Shown here: piece by piece, positions 34,583 to 44,221 of the stretch
Position numbering within the stretch: the first letter of the stretch is position 1
Layout: each line of letters starts with the position of its first letter
Position numbers and translations under genes: made by a program
Notes under the pieces: model-generated
Seen by the model: only the letters and a program-made list of their open reading frames with translations
What the model was told of the DNA's origin: nothing
The model's database searches: none
NCBI GenBank assembly: GCA_030426685.1
Contig: JAUHYC010000026.1
Span: forward strand, 1 to 51,302
Direction: 5' to 3'
DNA length: 51,302 bases
Origin: Alphaproteobacteria bacterium
GTDB lineage: Bacteria > Pseudomonadota > Alphaproteobacteria > Rhodobacterales > Rhodobacteraceae

Positions 34583-36256
34583 TCAGTTACCCAGAATTCC
34601 GGGCAACCTCAGACCGTGTTCACGCGCGCAGTCCAGTGCGATGTCGTATCCGGCATCGGCATGGCGCCAAACGCCCGAGGCCGGATCATTCCACAAAACA
34701 CGTTCCAGCCGTTTGGCGGCTTCCGGTGTACCGTCGGCGCAGATTACCACGCCCGCGTGCTGGCTGAATCCCATGCCGACGCCGCCGCCGTGGTGCAGCG
34801 ACACCCAGGTCGCGCCAGACGCGGTGTTGACCAGAGCATTCAGAAGCGGCCAGTCACTCACCGCGTCCGAGCCGTCTTGCATCGCTTCCGTCTCGCGGTT
34901 GGGCGAGGCGACCGAGCCGCTGTCGAGGTGATCACGACCGATCACGATGGGGGCTTTCAACTCGCCGCTGGCGACCATCTCGTTGAATTTCAGACCCGCG
35001 CGGTGACGATCCCCCAGACCAATCCATGCGATACGGGCGGGAAGGCCCTGGAATTCGATCCGGTCTTGGGCCATGTCCAGCCAATTGTGCAGATGTTCGT
35101 TCTCGGGGAACAGTTCCTTCATCGCCTGATCGGTTTTGTAGATATCCTCGGGGTCGCCCGACAAAGCGGCCCAGCGGAATGGGCCGATACCCCGGCAGAA
35201 CAGTGGGCGGATATAGGCCGGCACAAAGCCGGGGAAATCAAAGGCGTTTTCCAACCCTTCCTCAAGCGCCATCTGGCGAATGTTGTTGCCGTAATCCACG
35301 GTCGGGATACCCATGGCGTGGAAATCGACCATCGCCTTGACCTGCACCTTCATCGAGGCCCGGGCGGCCTTTTCTACGGCTTTCGGATCGCTTTCGCGCT
35401 TTTCGCGCCACTCTGCCATCGACCAGCCCTGCGGCAGATAGCCGTTGACCGGGTCATGGGCCGATGTCTGGTCGGTTACGATGTCGGGGCGGACGCCGCG
35501 GCGGACCAACTCTGGGTAGACATCAGCAGCATTGGCCAGCAGGGCAACGGATTTGGCCTCGCCCGCCTCAGTCCAGCGGCGGATCATCTCAAGCGCCTCG
35601 TCAAGGCTGTCTGTCTTTTCATCGACATAGCGGGTGCGCAGACGGAAATCGATGCTGTCGGGGTTGCATTCCACAGCCAGACAGCAGGCACCTGCCATTA
35701 CCGCCGCCAGCGGTTGTGCACCGCCCATCCCGCCAAGGCCGCCGGTCAGGATCCACTTGCCCTTCAGGTCGCCGTCATAATGCTGGCGTCCGGCTTCGGC
35801 GAAGGTCTCGTACGTGCCCTGCACGATGCCCTGCGATCCGATGTAAATCCACGACCCTGCAGTCATCTGGCCATACATCGCTAAACCCTTGCGATCCAAC
35901 TCGTTGAAGTGATCCCAATTGGCCCAATGCGGCACGATGTTGCTGTTGGCAATCAGAACACGCGGCGCGTCCGAGTGGGTTTTGACGATCGCAATCGGTT
36001 TGCCGGACTGAACTACAAGCGTTTCGTCCTCCTCGAGGTCTTTGAGCGCGGCGACGATCCGATCGAAGTCCTCCCAGGTTCGTGCGGCACGCCCTATACC
36101 GCCATAAACCACCAACTCATGCGGGTTTTCGGCCACGTCAGGATGAAGGTTATTCATCAACATCCGCAGTGGGGCCTCTGTCATCCAGCTTTTGGCATTC
36201 AGCTCGGGGCCTGTCGGCGGATAGATGTCGCGGGTGTTCTTACGTGGGTCGTTCAT
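34583..36256 (-). CDS. hutU: Urocanate hydratase
   Basis: Cytoplasmic NAD-dependent enzyme converting urocanate to imidazolonepropionate, second step of histidine degradation. The 557-residue length is standard. Recognisable stretches are [41 protein letters not shown], the [21 protein letters not shown]-binding segment and [22 protein letters not shown], which holds the active-site cysteine. The C-terminal [18 protein letters not shown] is invariant in the family. Its start overlaps the hutG stop by 4 bases. Confidence 0.97.
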   Translation of the reverse strand: MNDPRKNTRDIYPPTGPELNAKSWMTEAPLRMLMNNLHPDVAENPHELVVYGGIGRAARTWEDFDRIVAALKDLEEDETLVVQSGKPIAIVKTHSDAPRVLIANSNIVPHWANWDHFNELDRKGLAMYGQMTAGSWIYIGSQGIVQGTYETFAEAGRQHYDGDLKGKWILTGGLGGMGGAQPLAAVMAGACCLAVECNPDSIDFRLRTRYVDEKTDSLDEALEMIRRWTEAGEAKSVALLANAADVYPELVRRGVRPDIVTDQTSAHDPVNGYLPQGWSMAEWREKRESDPKAVEKAARASMKVQVKAMVDFHAMGIPTVDYGNNIRQMALEEGLENAFDFPGFVPAYIRPLFCRGIGPFRWAALSGDPEDIYKTDQAMKELFPENEHLHNWLDMAQDRIEFQGLPARIAWIGLGDRHRAGLKFNEMVASGELKAPIVIGRDHLDSGSVASPNRETEAMQDGSDAVSDWPLLNALVNTASGATWVSLHHGGGVGMGFSQHAGVVICADGTPEAAKRLERVLWNDPASGVWRHADAGYDIALDCAREHGLRLPGILGN

Positions 36257-37044
36257 GTCGGCCTCCAGGTTTTAAGGGTGTTTAGGATTTCTGTGAGTGT
36301 GCGTTGCAACCTTTCCGCACGTGATGAATCAAACGTCCATGGTGGGGCTTCGTTTGCCAGGTAAGTGCTTTGGGAAAGCTCCATCTGAAGGGCATGAACA
36401 CCCTTGGCAGGTTGCCCATAGTGGCGGGTCGTCCACCCACCTTTAAAGCGACCATTCACAACACTGGAATATCCCTCGGCCACCGCGCAGATTGATGCTG
36501 TTTTTTGTTCTAGCTCAGGGTCGCAGGTTGTTCCGTCATTGGTGCCGAGGTTGAAATCAGGCAGGGTTCCGTCAAATAGAAACGGGATTTGAGAGCGGAT
36601 TGAGTGGCAATCGAACAGTATTGCGAAGCCGTGTAGCGTGCGTACCCGTTCAAGTTCCGCCCGGAGTGCTGTGTGATAGGGCGCGTGATATGCAATTTCG
36701 CGTCGTGTAATTTCGTCCGCATCCGGCTCGTGACCTTCGCGGTAGATCGCGGTACCGTCAAAGTCGGTCAGTGGGCAAAGAGTGGTTGTATTCTGACCGG
36801 GATACAGGCTGACGCCGCCCGGATCGCGGTTCACGTCGATGGCATAGCGGTGGATGGCAGTTCTGACTCGTGTCAGGTCGGTGCCGAGGTCCGCGTACAG
36901 CTGGTCAATGTGCCAATCGGTGTCGGCCAAGGCGCGCCCGGTCTCGTTCAGTCCGGCGGCGATGTCATCCGGAAGGTCGGTTCCCGTGTGCGGCAGACCC
37001 AAAACGATGGGGCTGTCACCGCGGTGGGTTTCGATGAAACTCAT
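36253..37044 (-). CDS. hutG: N-formylglutamate deformylase
   Basis: Zinc-type amidohydrolase of 263 residues that releases formate from N-formyl-glutamate, last step of the hutF-dependent branch. FGase-family landmarks are [15 protein letters not shown] near the start, [26 protein letters not shown] DVNRDPGG, and [18 protein letters not shown]. The 4-base overlaps with hutI upstream and hutU downstream indicate one operon. It is consistent with the formimidoylglutamate deiminase (hutF) encoded divergently. Confidence 0.94.
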   Translation of the reverse strand: MSFIETHRGDSPIVLGLPHTGTDLPDDIAAGLNETGRALADTDWHIDQLYADLGTDLTRVRTAIHRYAIDVNRDPGGVSLYPGQNTTTLCPLTDFDGTAIYREGHEPDADEITRREIAYHAPYHTALRAELERVRTLHGFAILFDCHSIRSQIPFLFDGTLPDFNLGTNDGTTCDPELEQKTASICAVAEGYSSVVNGRFKGGWTTRHYGQPAKGVHALQMELSQSTYLANEAPPWTFDSSRAERLQRTLTEILNTLKTWRPT

Positions 37045-38240
37045 GGGGCTTCTCTTCCAGCTACGATCCGTGAGTATAGAGGGTTTATGCCGATGCCGTA
37101 GGACAGTTCGGCCGGGTCGGTGACGTCCCAGATCGCAAGATCAGCGCGTTGACCCGGGGCGATTGTGCCCACATCGGACAAGCCAAGCGCGCGGGCTGCG
37201 TTGCGTGTGGTGCCCGCCAACGCCTCGGCTGGGGTGAGGCCAAACAGAGTGCACGACATGTTCATGGCCAGAAGCAAAGATCCCAGAGGCGATGAGCCGG
37301 GGTTCCAGTCTGTTCCAACAGCCATGGGTACTCCGCATTTTCTGAAAGCTTCCACCGGCGGCGCTTGCGTTTCGTTGATCGCGTAAAAGGCTCCGGGCAG
37401 CAAAACCGCCACGGTGCCGGCCTGGGCCAGTGCCTCGGCATCCGCTTCGGTGGCATATTCGACGTGGTCAGCGGAAAGCGCCCCGTACCGAGCGGCCAAG
37501 GCGGTGCCGCCGATGTTCGATAGCTGTTCGGCATGAAGCTTGACCGGCAAGCCCAATTCGACCGCTTTGTCAAATACGCGCGCGATTTGATCGGGTGAAA
37601 AGGCGATCCCTTCGCAAAAGCCATCCACCGCATCGACCAGACCTTCCGCATGGACCTCTTGCAGGGTCGGCAGACAGATCGTGTCGATATAGGTGTCGGC
37701 GTCCATCTCTTTCGGTTCGGCATGGGCGCCAAGAAAGCTGGTCAACACCCGCACGGGACGTTGGTCGGCGATGGCGCGGGCGACGCGCAGCATCTTGAGT
37801 TCGGTGTCGCGGTCCAAGCCGTAACCGGACTTGACTTCGATCGTCGTAACGCCCTCGGCAATCAACGCGTCGGCGCGCGACAGTGCGGTTTTGAGCAATG
37901 TCTCTTCTGATGCCTCCCGCGTTGCGGAAACGGTCGAAACAATCCCACCACCTGCGCGGGCGATTTCTTCGTAGCTGGCCCCTTCTAGGCGCATCTCGAA
38001 CTCTCGGGCGCGGTTTCCGCCATGCACGATGTGGGTGTGGCAATCAATCAGGCCTGGGGTGACAAGCCGCCCATCAAGGCCGCGGCGGCTGAAATCTGTG
38101 TACTCGGCTGGCAAGTTCGAGCGGGGCCCGACCCAGGCGACAGAGCCACCCTGAATTGCGATCGCGGCATCGGAAATCAGGCCATAGCCACTGCCGGTCA
38201 TTGTGGCTGCTGAAAGATCAGTCAGGATTTCGGTTCCCAC
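37041..38240 (-). CDS. hutI: Imidazolonepropionase
   Basis: Opens imidazolonepropionate to N-formimidoyl-glutamate, third step of histidine degradation. A 399-residue amidohydrolase. Metal-binding HxH lies in [14 protein letters not shown], conserved [17 protein letters not shown] and [10 protein letters not shown] follow, then [10 protein letters not shown] and the late Asp in [15 protein letters not shown]. It is the first gene of the minus-strand hut operon, with its start 70 bases from divergent hutF. Confidence 0.96.
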   Translation of the reverse strand: MGTEILTDLSAATMTGSGYGLISDAAIAIQGGSVAWVGPRSNLPAEYTDFSRRGLDGRLVTPGLIDCHTHIVHGGNRAREFEMRLEGASYEEIARAGGGIVSTVSATREASEETLLKTALSRADALIAEGVTTIEVKSGYGLDRDTELKMLRVARAIADQRPVRVLTSFLGAHAEPKEMDADTYIDTICLPTLQEVHAEGLVDAVDGFCEGIAFSPDQIARVFDKAVELGLPVKLHAEQLSNIGGTALAARYGALSADHVEYATEADAEALAQAGTVAVLLPGAFYAINETQAPPVEAFRKCGVPMAVGTDWNPGSSPLGSLLLAMNMSCTLFGLTPAEALAGTTRNAARALGLSDVGTIAPGQRADLAIWDVTDPAELSYGIGINPLYSRIVAGREAP

Positions 38241-38258
38241 TTTCGCCCCCTTGTTAAA

Positions 38259-38298
38259 TCGCTACATATTGCTATTATGTCGCTACATAATAAGTCAA
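38259..38298. promoter_or_regulatory. hutI/hutF divergent control region with palindromic operator
   Basis: ATTATGT (38274-38280) and ACATAAT (38285-38291) form a perfect 7-base inverted repeat with spacer CGCT. TCGCTACATA also occurs as a direct repeat at 38259 and 38280, 21 bases apart (two helical turns). On the minus strand a TTGACT box (38298-38293) sits just outside, so the palindrome would lie between a hutI -35 and -10. The local GntR-type HutC is the obvious binder; binding is inferred. Confidence 0.65.
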
Positions 38299-38310
38299 GG
38301 GCAATCTGAG

Positions 38311-39681
38311 ATGTATGAAATCAAGGCAAAACAAGCGCTTCTGCCAGACGGCTGGGGATCAAACGTTGCGATTGTCGTCGGCAATGATGGGCGTATCGAT
38401 TCGGTCACACCTGGCGCGGCAAGTGGCCCGGCGACCCATGATTTGATCCTTCCGGCCCAGACCAATCTGCACAGCCACGCTTTTCAGCGGGCTATGTCGG
38501 GCTTGACGGAAGCACGCGGGCCTGATCCGCGGGACAGTTTCTGGACGTGGCGCCGATTGATGTACCGTTTTCTGGATCAGCTTGACCCGGATCAGGTGCA
38601 GGTTATCGCGTCGCTGGTCTATATGGAGATGCTTGAGGCTGGATATGCCTCAGTCGCTGAATTTCACTATCTGCACCACGATGTGGGCGGACGGCCCTAT
38701 AATGACCTTGCTGAAATGGCCGTGCGCATTACGGCTGCGGCAAGCGAGACCGGAATTGGCCTGACGCTCCTGCCTGTCCTTTATTCCAACGGCGGATGCG
38801 ACGGGCGCGCGCTGCAGGGTGGACAACGCCGGTTCGGCAATGATCTGGACCAGTTTCTGGTATTGCATGACAAAAGCGCTGCCCTGATCGGAAAGGCTGC
38901 GGACGATTATTCGATCGGCATCGCGCCCCATTCATTGCGCGCTGTTTCCCCAGAGGCGTTGCGCGAGTTGGTGACAGGACCAGCTGCAAAAGGCCCCATA
39001 CATATGCATCTGGCGGAACAAGTTGCGGAGGTTGAGGAAGTCGAGGCTCATTTGGGCGCGCGACCGGTGGAGTGGTTGTTGGAGAACCACGAAGTGAATG
39101 ACAGATGGTGTCTGATCCACGTTACCCAGATGAAAGAGCACGAAACGCTTGGTCTGGCAGCGACAGGAGCAGTCGCCGGGCTGTGTCCGATCACCGAGTC
39201 CAACCTTGGCGATGGCATCTTTGAAGGAACGACTTATCTGCCTGCCGGAGGATCCTTTGGAGTGGGGTCGGATTCCAACGTGCACATCTCACTGTTTCAT
39301 GAGCTGAAGACGCTTGAATACTCACAACGCCTGCGAGACCGCAGCCGCGCTGCGTTGGCAACCCCGGCAAAATCGACCGGGCGCGTTCTTTATGATGTGT
39401 CTGCGCGAGGCGGAGCCCAGGCCGGAGGGCGCAAATCTGGCCAGATCAAAGCTGGCGACTGGGGTGATCTCATTGGTCTCAACACGGACACTCCAGCCCT
39501 TGCCGGGCGGGGTTCCGATCAATTGCTGGACAGTCTTCTGTTTTCCGGGCAAGGCGGTAATGCGATTACTGACGTGTGGAGTGCAGGACGACACATGGTG
39601 AAGAACGGTCGACATGTTCTACGCGACAAGATTGTTGCGGACTATGTCGCGTTGATGAAATCGCTCCAATTGGAGATCTGA
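38311..39681 (+). CDS. hutF: Formimidoylglutamate deiminase
   Basis: Converts N-formimidoyl-glutamate to N-formyl-glutamate and ammonia, the alternative to direct HutG hydrolysis. A 456-residue amidohydrolase. Metal-site motifs are NLHSHAFQRAMSGL (HxH), the conserved EFHYLHHDVGGRPY, PHSLRAVSPEALRE, HMHLAEQVAEVEE and GVGSDSNVHISLFHELK. The start at 38311 follows the operator region; a longer in-frame upstream reading overlaps hutI. Its stop overlaps the hutC start (TGATG). Confidence 0.95.
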   Translation: MYEIKAKQALLPDGWGSNVAIVVGNDGRIDSVTPGAASGPATHDLILPAQTNLHSHAFQRAMSGLTEARGPDPRDSFWTWRRLMYRFLDQLDPDQVQVIASLVYMEMLEAGYASVAEFHYLHHDVGGRPYNDLAEMAVRITAAASETGIGLTLLPVLYSNGGCDGRALQGGQRRFGNDLDQFLVLHDKSAALIGKAADDYSIGIAPHSLRAVSPEALRELVTGPAAKGPIHMHLAEQVAEVEEVEAHLGARPVEWLLENHEVNDRWCLIHVTQMKEHETLGLAATGAVAGLCPITESNLGDGIFEGTTYLPAGGSFGVGSDSNVHISLFHELKTLEYSQRLRDRSRAALATPAKSTGRVLYDVSARGGAQAGGRKSGQIKAGDWGDLIGLNTDTPALAGRGSDQLLDSLLFSGQGGNAITDVWSAGRHMVKNGRHVLRDKIVADYVALMKSLQLEI

Positions 39682-40379
39682 TGGCAGAACGAAAGACAAC
39701 ATGGAAATCTGTTCGCGATCGTGTTCGTGATGACATTCTGGCAGGGCGGTTCAAGCCCGGTGACCGTTTGCCGCGCGACGCTGACCTTGCTGAAACACTG
39801 AACTGCGCGCGATCCACGGTTCAGCGCGCGATGCAGGATCTGGTTGATAGCGGGCTCATCGAACGCAGGCGCAAGGGTGGGACCCATGTTCGGCGCGAAC
39901 CGATCGCGCGCGCAACGCTCGATATCCGTGTCACCCGGCTGGAGATTGAGCAGAGTGGGCGCGAATACGGTTACCAGCTGATCTCGCTGGAAGAGGCCGC
40001 ACCGCCCGCGTCGGTCCTCGCCAAGCTGGGTATTACTGCGCCGCGACCGTTGTTGCGGGCGGATGCGCTGCATCTGGCGGATGGACGTCCATACATTCTG
40101 GAAGAACGATGGATTTGTACGCAAACTACGCCCGAAATTTCGCAGGTGGACCTGACGTGGATCAGCGCGAATGAGTGGTTGATCAAAAACAAGCCATATT
40201 CGCGCTATGAACTGCGTCTTTACGCACAGAAAGCCAATGCCTCAACAGCACGGCAAATGGAGATCAAGCGAGGTGACGCGTTGTTCGTGATCGAGCGCGC
40301 GACGTTCGAAGACGAGCGCCCGATCACTCTGGTCAAATCTTTTACGCAGCCAGGCTATCAACTGGTGGCGACGACCTGA
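39681..40379 (+). CDS. hutC: Histidine utilisation repressor, GntR family
   Basis: A 232-residue GntR/HutC regulator. The winged helix-turn-helix occupies residues 1-75 (SVRDRVRDDILAGRFKPGDRLPRDADLAETLNCARSTVQRAMQDLV) and a UTRA ligand domain follows (about 95-230, ending TLVKSFTQPGYQLVA). HutC proteins repress hut genes and release DNA on binding urocanate. Genomic pairing with hutF and the palindrome upstream of it support that role here. It converges with the ABC ATPase gene ending at 40392; no terminator is visible in the 12-base gap. Confidence 0.93.
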   Translation: MAERKTTWKSVRDRVRDDILAGRFKPGDRLPRDADLAETLNCARSTVQRAMQDLVDSGLIERRRKGGTHVRREPIARATLDIRVTRLEIEQSGREYGYQLISLEEAAPPASVLAKLGITAPRPLLRADALHLADGRPYILEERWICTQTTPEISQVDLTWISANEWLIKNKPYSRYELRLYAQKANASTARQMEIKRGDALFVIERATFEDERPITLVKSFTQPGYQLVATT

Positions 40380-40391
40380 CCAAGGTGTTCT

Positions 40392-41423
40392 CTAGTCCCG
40401 CAAAAGGGCTTGCAGGATGTTCTTGTCGCTTAACTTGCCGACGATCTGATCACCGTCAGAGATATAGCTGTCACCGTCCCGCGCAATGTGCGAGCGGATA
40501 AGCTCTTTCACGGGTGTAGAGACCGGGTGAACGGCCGCGTCGACGGGTGCTGGGCCTTTGGCGGGTTGCATGACTTCGGCGGCGCGCAAAACGCCAAGCG
40601 GGTTCATTTCGGCCACAAATTTACGCACGTAGTCGGTCTGTGGACGCAGCACGATGTCTTGTGGTGTGCCGAGCTGAACCATTCGCCCGCCTTCCATGAT
40701 GGCGATCCGATTGCCCAGTTTCATGGCTTCGTCCAGATCGTGACTGACAAACAGTATCGATTTGTCCAATACCCTCAAAAGCTCCAATAGCTCGTCCTGC
40801 AGCTCATTGCGGATCAAAGGATCAAGCGCCGAAAACGGTTCATCCATCAACAGGATCGGCGCTTCGGTCGCCAACGCTCGAGCCAGGCCAACACGTTGCT
40901 GCATCCCTCCGGACAGCTCTGAAATCTGCATATGAGCCCAATCGGCCAGATGCACGGTTTCAAGCTGCTTCATGGCTTTTTCAAGGCGCTCGGCCTTGTC
41001 AACGCCGGCAGCCTCCAGCCCGAATGCGGTGTTTTCAAGCACACTGCGCCAAGGCAGCAGGCCGAATTGCTGAAAAACCATCGAAATCTGCCTGCGCCGC
41101 ACGTCGCGCAGCTGCGCTGCCGACAGTTCGGCAAGGTCAACAAGCCCGTTTTCGGTGCGCACTTCGACCGTTCCGCGGGTCAGCGGATTGAGGCGGTTCG
41201 AGGCCCGCAGAAGGGTTGATTTGCCAGAGCCAGAAAGCCCCATCAAGACGACAATTTCGCCTTCGTTTAGTTCGAGCGTGCAATCATGTACGCCTAGTAC
41301 CTGATCTGTTTCCTTGCGAATTTCCTCACGCGATTTTCCCGCATCCATCAGTGGCAGGGCCGATTTTGGGTTGTCTCCGAAGACAATGTTGGCCGCGCTG
41401 AATCTCAATACTGGCTTGGTCAT
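40392..41423 (-). CDS. Quaternary-amine (choline/betaine type) ABC transporter ATP-binding protein, copy 1
   Basis: A 343-residue ATPase of the glycine betaine/choline importer family (ChoV/ProV-like). Walker A GLSGSGKST at 62-70, signature LSGGMQQRVGLARAL, Walker B ILLMDEPFSALDPL and H-loop FVSHDLDEAMKL are intact. The C-terminal region (about 275-343) is CBS-like and may sense ionic strength or nucleotides. The start at 41423 (MTKPVLRF) is used; the longer frame overlaps the permease gene. It is the last gene of its operon. Confidence 0.9.
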   Translation of the reverse strand: MTKPVLRFSAANIVFGDNPKSALPLMDAGKSREEIRKETDQVLGVHDCTLELNEGEIVVLMGLSGSGKSTLLRASNRLNPLTRGTVEVRTENGLVDLAELSAAQLRDVRRRQISMVFQQFGLLPWRSVLENTAFGLEAAGVDKAERLEKAMKQLETVHLADWAHMQISELSGGMQQRVGLARALATEAPILLMDEPFSALDPLIRNELQDELLELLRVLDKSILFVSHDLDEAMKLGNRIAIMEGGRMVQLGTPQDIVLRPQTDYVRKFVAEMNPLGVLRAAEVMQPAKGPAPVDAAVHPVSTPVKELIRSHIARDGDSYISDGDQIVGKLSDKNILQALLRD

Positions 41424-41424
41424 C

Positions 41425-42261
41425 TCAGGTCTTCCCTTTGAAGCGCAGAAGGCGGTCGAGGACGATGGCGATGATGACGATGGCGATGCCAACTTCGAAC
41501 CCTTTTGCAATGTTGACTTGGTTCAACGCTCTAAGTGTAGGCACGCCCAAACCGCTTGCACCCACCAGCGCGGCAATAACCACCATGGACAGCGACAGCA
41601 TGATCGTTTGGGTCAGGCCTGCCAGAATTTGCGGCATCGCCCATGGGATTTCGACTTTCCACAGGATCATGCGGTCAGAGGCGCCAAAGGCCTGCGCCGT
41701 TTCGATCAGCGTGGGCGGGGTCGAGGACACGCCCAGGTAGGTCAGCCGGATCGGCGCAGGCACAGAGAACACCACTGTGGCGATCAAGGCCGGAACCGCA
41801 CCCAATCCGAACAGCACCAGCGCCGGAATGAGATAGACGAAGGTCGGAATCGTTTGCATCAGATCTAGGATCGGTTGCAGGACTTTGTAAAAGACCGGGC
41901 GGCGCGCGGCGAGAATACCGATGGGGACGCCGATGAGCATACAGGTTGTTGTCGCCGCCAGCACCAAGGCCAGAGTCTCCATTGTTTCCGCCCAGTAGCC
42001 GAGGTTGATGATCAAAAGCAGTCCGAAAACTGAAAAAAGCGCTAGCCAAATTGATCGGTGGAGATAGAGCGCGAGCGCCCCGACGAGAGCGACAAACAGC
42101 AATGGGTGCGGCAACTGCAGCAGCCAAAGTGCCGCGCCAACGATCGCCTCAATTCCGGCGGACAAGGCATCAAAAAAACCTGACATGTTGCTTGTCAGCC
42201 AATCAACCCCGGATTTCGCCCAATTGCCGATTGGCAAACTGTTTTCTTCCAACCATTCCAT
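41425..42261 (-). CDS. Quaternary-amine ABC transporter permease, copy 1 (ChoW-like)
   Basis: A 278-residue membrane subunit with about six transmembrane helices. The ProW-type LALVLAATTTCMLIGVPIGILAARRPVFYKVLQPILDLMQTIPTFVYLIPALVLFGLG block is clear, as is the EAA-like loop ETAQAFGASDRMILWKVEIPWAMPQIL. Its stop is 1 base before the ATPase start region and its start is 11 bases after the alpha/beta hydrolase stop. Confidence 0.92.
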   Translation of the reverse strand: MEWLEENSLPIGNWAKSGVDWLTSNMSGFFDALSAGIEAIVGAALWLLQLPHPLLFVALVGALALYLHRSIWLALFSVFGLLLIINLGYWAETMETLALVLAATTTCMLIGVPIGILAARRPVFYKVLQPILDLMQTIPTFVYLIPALVLFGLGAVPALIATVVFSVPAPIRLTYLGVSSTPPTLIETAQAFGASDRMILWKVEIPWAMPQILAGLTQTIMLSLSMVVIAALVGASGLGVPTLRALNQVNIAKGFEVGIAIVIIAIVLDRLLRFKGKT

Positions 42262-42272
42262 GTCAGATTTCC

Positions 42273-43175
42273 TCAGTTCAAGTTGTCGTTAGGCAGAAGC
42301 CACTCAAGAGCGGCGTCGCACATTTCACCGCTGATGACATGACCAACCCCGGGTAAAGTACGAAATTCGGCGTCGGGAATCTTATCCGCCGCCAACTTGC
42401 CGCGTCGATAAGATATGCACGGATCTGAATCGCCATGAAGCACCAGAGTTTTCGCCGTGATGTTGTTCAGTATTTTTGTGCGATCTTCTTCTGCCAGAAC
42501 GGCGATAGCCTGCCGTGCAGAGCCGCCAAAACGATATCCGGCAGCCGTAATTCTGGCGATTTCGTCTTGTAGTTCTTTGTCGTCTTCCAGTTGCCCGGCG
42601 CCATAATATAGCGTGTCGCTTAGCAGATAATCGTATTCTGCGCCTGGGACTCCCGGTGCAGTAAACAGCCTAGCCATTCTGCGGATTGCGTCGGCTTCGG
42701 CGTCAATCTCGGCAGTTCCGTCATTGCTGGCCAATTGCACAAAGCGACCAACCCGCTTGCCAGCCGAAGCCGCAACCATTTGACCGATCATTCCACCCAT
42801 TGAAAACCCGACCAGATCGAATTTCTTGACGCCAAACCCATCAATCAGGCGTAGCACGTCGTCGCGCATATCCGAAAGGCGGTAGGCTGCTGCGCGTTGC
42901 GCCGCCTCCTTGTCGCGCCCAAGCCATATCTCCCGCAGGACTGGTTCACTCTCCGGTCCAAAAACCGGAGAGTCACCCGAGTCGCGATTGTCGGGGCAAA
43001 TGACAAAGCAATGGCGCGCGAGGTTTTCGACAAAATCCGTCGGCCATTCTGACGCGTTCATGCCGAGGCCAATCAGAAGCACCACAGTTGGCGCACCGAC
43101 CGCGCCGTAGGTGCGGCAGGCAAGGCCAACCGCATTTGCGTTGCCGTCGTCACGTATGGTGCTTGCGAGTGCCAT
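42273..43175 (-). CDS. Alpha/beta hydrolase inserted in the choline-type transporter operon
   Basis: A 300-residue alpha/beta-fold hydrolase. The nucleophile elbow is GFSMGG (Ser in FDLVGFSMGGMIGQ), the acid is in the HGDSDPCISYRRG segment and the catalytic His in LPGVGHVISGE. No signal peptide, so probably cytoplasmic. Its ATG overlaps the stop of the binding-protein gene (TGATG) and the permease gene follows after 11 bases, so it is cotranscribed with the importer. It might cleave an ester of an imported choline- or carnitine-like compound; this is inference. A GTG 3 bases upstream is an alternative start. Confidence 0.85.
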   Translation of the reverse strand: MALASTIRDDGNANAVGLACRTYGAVGAPTVVLLIGLGMNASEWPTDFVENLARHCFVICPDNRDSGDSPVFGPESEPVLREIWLGRDKEAAQRAAAYRLSDMRDDVLRLIDGFGVKKFDLVGFSMGGMIGQMVAASAGKRVGRFVQLASNDGTAEIDAEADAIRRMARLFTAPGVPGAEYDYLLSDTLYYGAGQLEDDKELQDEIARITAAGYRFGGSARQAIAVLAEEDRTKILNNITAKTLVLHGDSDPCISYRRGKLAADKIPDAEFRTLPGVGHVISGEMCDAALEWLLPNDNLN

Positions 43176-44110
43176 CACGAACCGCTCGGCAGGCCCAGGT
43201 GGGTTTGTACGGCAGCAAGGCCCGGCTTGCCATCAATGGTTTGCACGCCTTCAAGCCACGCCTCCAGTACTTCGGGGCGTTTCTTGAGGATCATCTCTGC
43301 GGCATCTTCGGGATCTTCACCGTCGTTGATGATATAGCCCATGCCTTCGTTTTCCAGATTGACGTCAAATGTCAGTTGGGTGAAAAACTTGCCCATGTTC
43401 GGGCACTCTTCGGCATAGCCCAAACGAGACTGGGTGTGGACGGACGCTGCGCCGAAATCGGGTCCGAAATACGCGTCACCACCGGTCAGATACTCGATGT
43501 CGAACTCTACGTTCATCGGATGCGGTGCCCATGCCAGAAAGACAACCCAGTCTTCCTTGGCTACGGCGCGCCGCACCTGCGCCAGCATCCCCTGTTCCGA
43601 GCTTTCCACAACGGTCCAATCGCCCAGCCCAAAGTCGTTTTGTTCGATGATGGACATGGTCTGACTGTTGGCGCCGGCCTCGATTCCATAAAACAAGTTT
43701 TCGAACTTGTCCGCGTGTTGTGCCAGATCGGCGAAATCTTCTACTCCCGCCGCGTGTACATAATCAGGAACCGCAAGCGTGTATTTTGCACCGGTCAGGT
43801 TTTGGTTCAGCGTTTCGACTTTGCCGCCATCTACATAGGGTGCAAAGAACTGTGCCATTGCGGGGTCCCAGTATCCCAGAAAGACGTCCAGATCGTCATT
43901 CACAAGCGATTCGTAAATGACAGAAGTGCCAAGGACATTCAGCTTGGGTTGGTATCCCAGCCCTTCCACGACGACCGAAGCAATTGCCGAAGTGAGAGCG
44001 AGATCGGTCCAACCCGGCTCGGCCATGCGCACTTCTTCGCATGACGCATGCGCGATTCCTGCGCTTAAGAGGACCGCACCAAATCCCATTGACGTTGTAG
44101 ACTTCCACAT
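43175..44110 (-). CDS. Quaternary-amine ABC transporter substrate-binding protein, copy 1 (ChoX-like)
   Basis: Periplasmic receptor of 311 residues, signal peptide MWKSTTSMGFGAVLLSAGIA with cleavage near AHA. The mature protein opens CEEVRMAEPGWTDLALTSAIASVVVEGLGY, with the conserved DVFLGYWDPAM and FLAWAPHPMN aromatic-rich segments that in this family form the choline-binding box. The start at 44110 is favoured by GGAGG 8-9 bases upstream. First gene of the minus-strand operon; a palindrome lies 21 bases upstream of its start. Confidence 0.93.
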   Translation of the reverse strand: MWKSTTSMGFGAVLLSAGIAHASCEEVRMAEPGWTDLALTSAIASVVVEGLGYQPKLNVLGTSVIYESLVNDDLDVFLGYWDPAMAQFFAPYVDGGKVETLNQNLTGAKYTLAVPDYVHAAGVEDFADLAQHADKFENLFYGIEAGANSQTMSIIEQNDFGLGDWTVVESSEQGMLAQVRRAVAKEDWVVFLAWAPHPMNVEFDIEYLTGGDAYFGPDFGAASVHTQSRLGYAEECPNMGKFFTQLTFDVNLENEGMGYIINDGEDPEDAAEMILKKRPEVLEAWLEGVQTIDGKPGLAAVQTHLGLPSGS

Positions 44111-44130
44111 AACAAACCTCCGAGTCTGAA

Positions 44131-44150
44131 AATAGACCAATGAGTCTATT
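44131..44150. promoter_or_regulatory. Perfect palindrome between ChoX-type and TetR genes, candidate BetI-like operator
   Basis: AATAGAC (44131-44137) and GTCTATT (44144-44150) are perfect complements with a 6-base spacer, the size usual for TetR-family dimers. It lies within the divergent 111-base region. A possible tetR promoter (TTGATA at 44161-44166, 17 bases, CAATAA) starts just right of it. Confidence 0.68.
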
Positions 44151-44221
44151 TATATTACTCTTGATAAGTTTGTGGCGCTGTGTCAATAAAAAATTGACCC
44201 GCAGCGGATGAGGTGAAGAAA

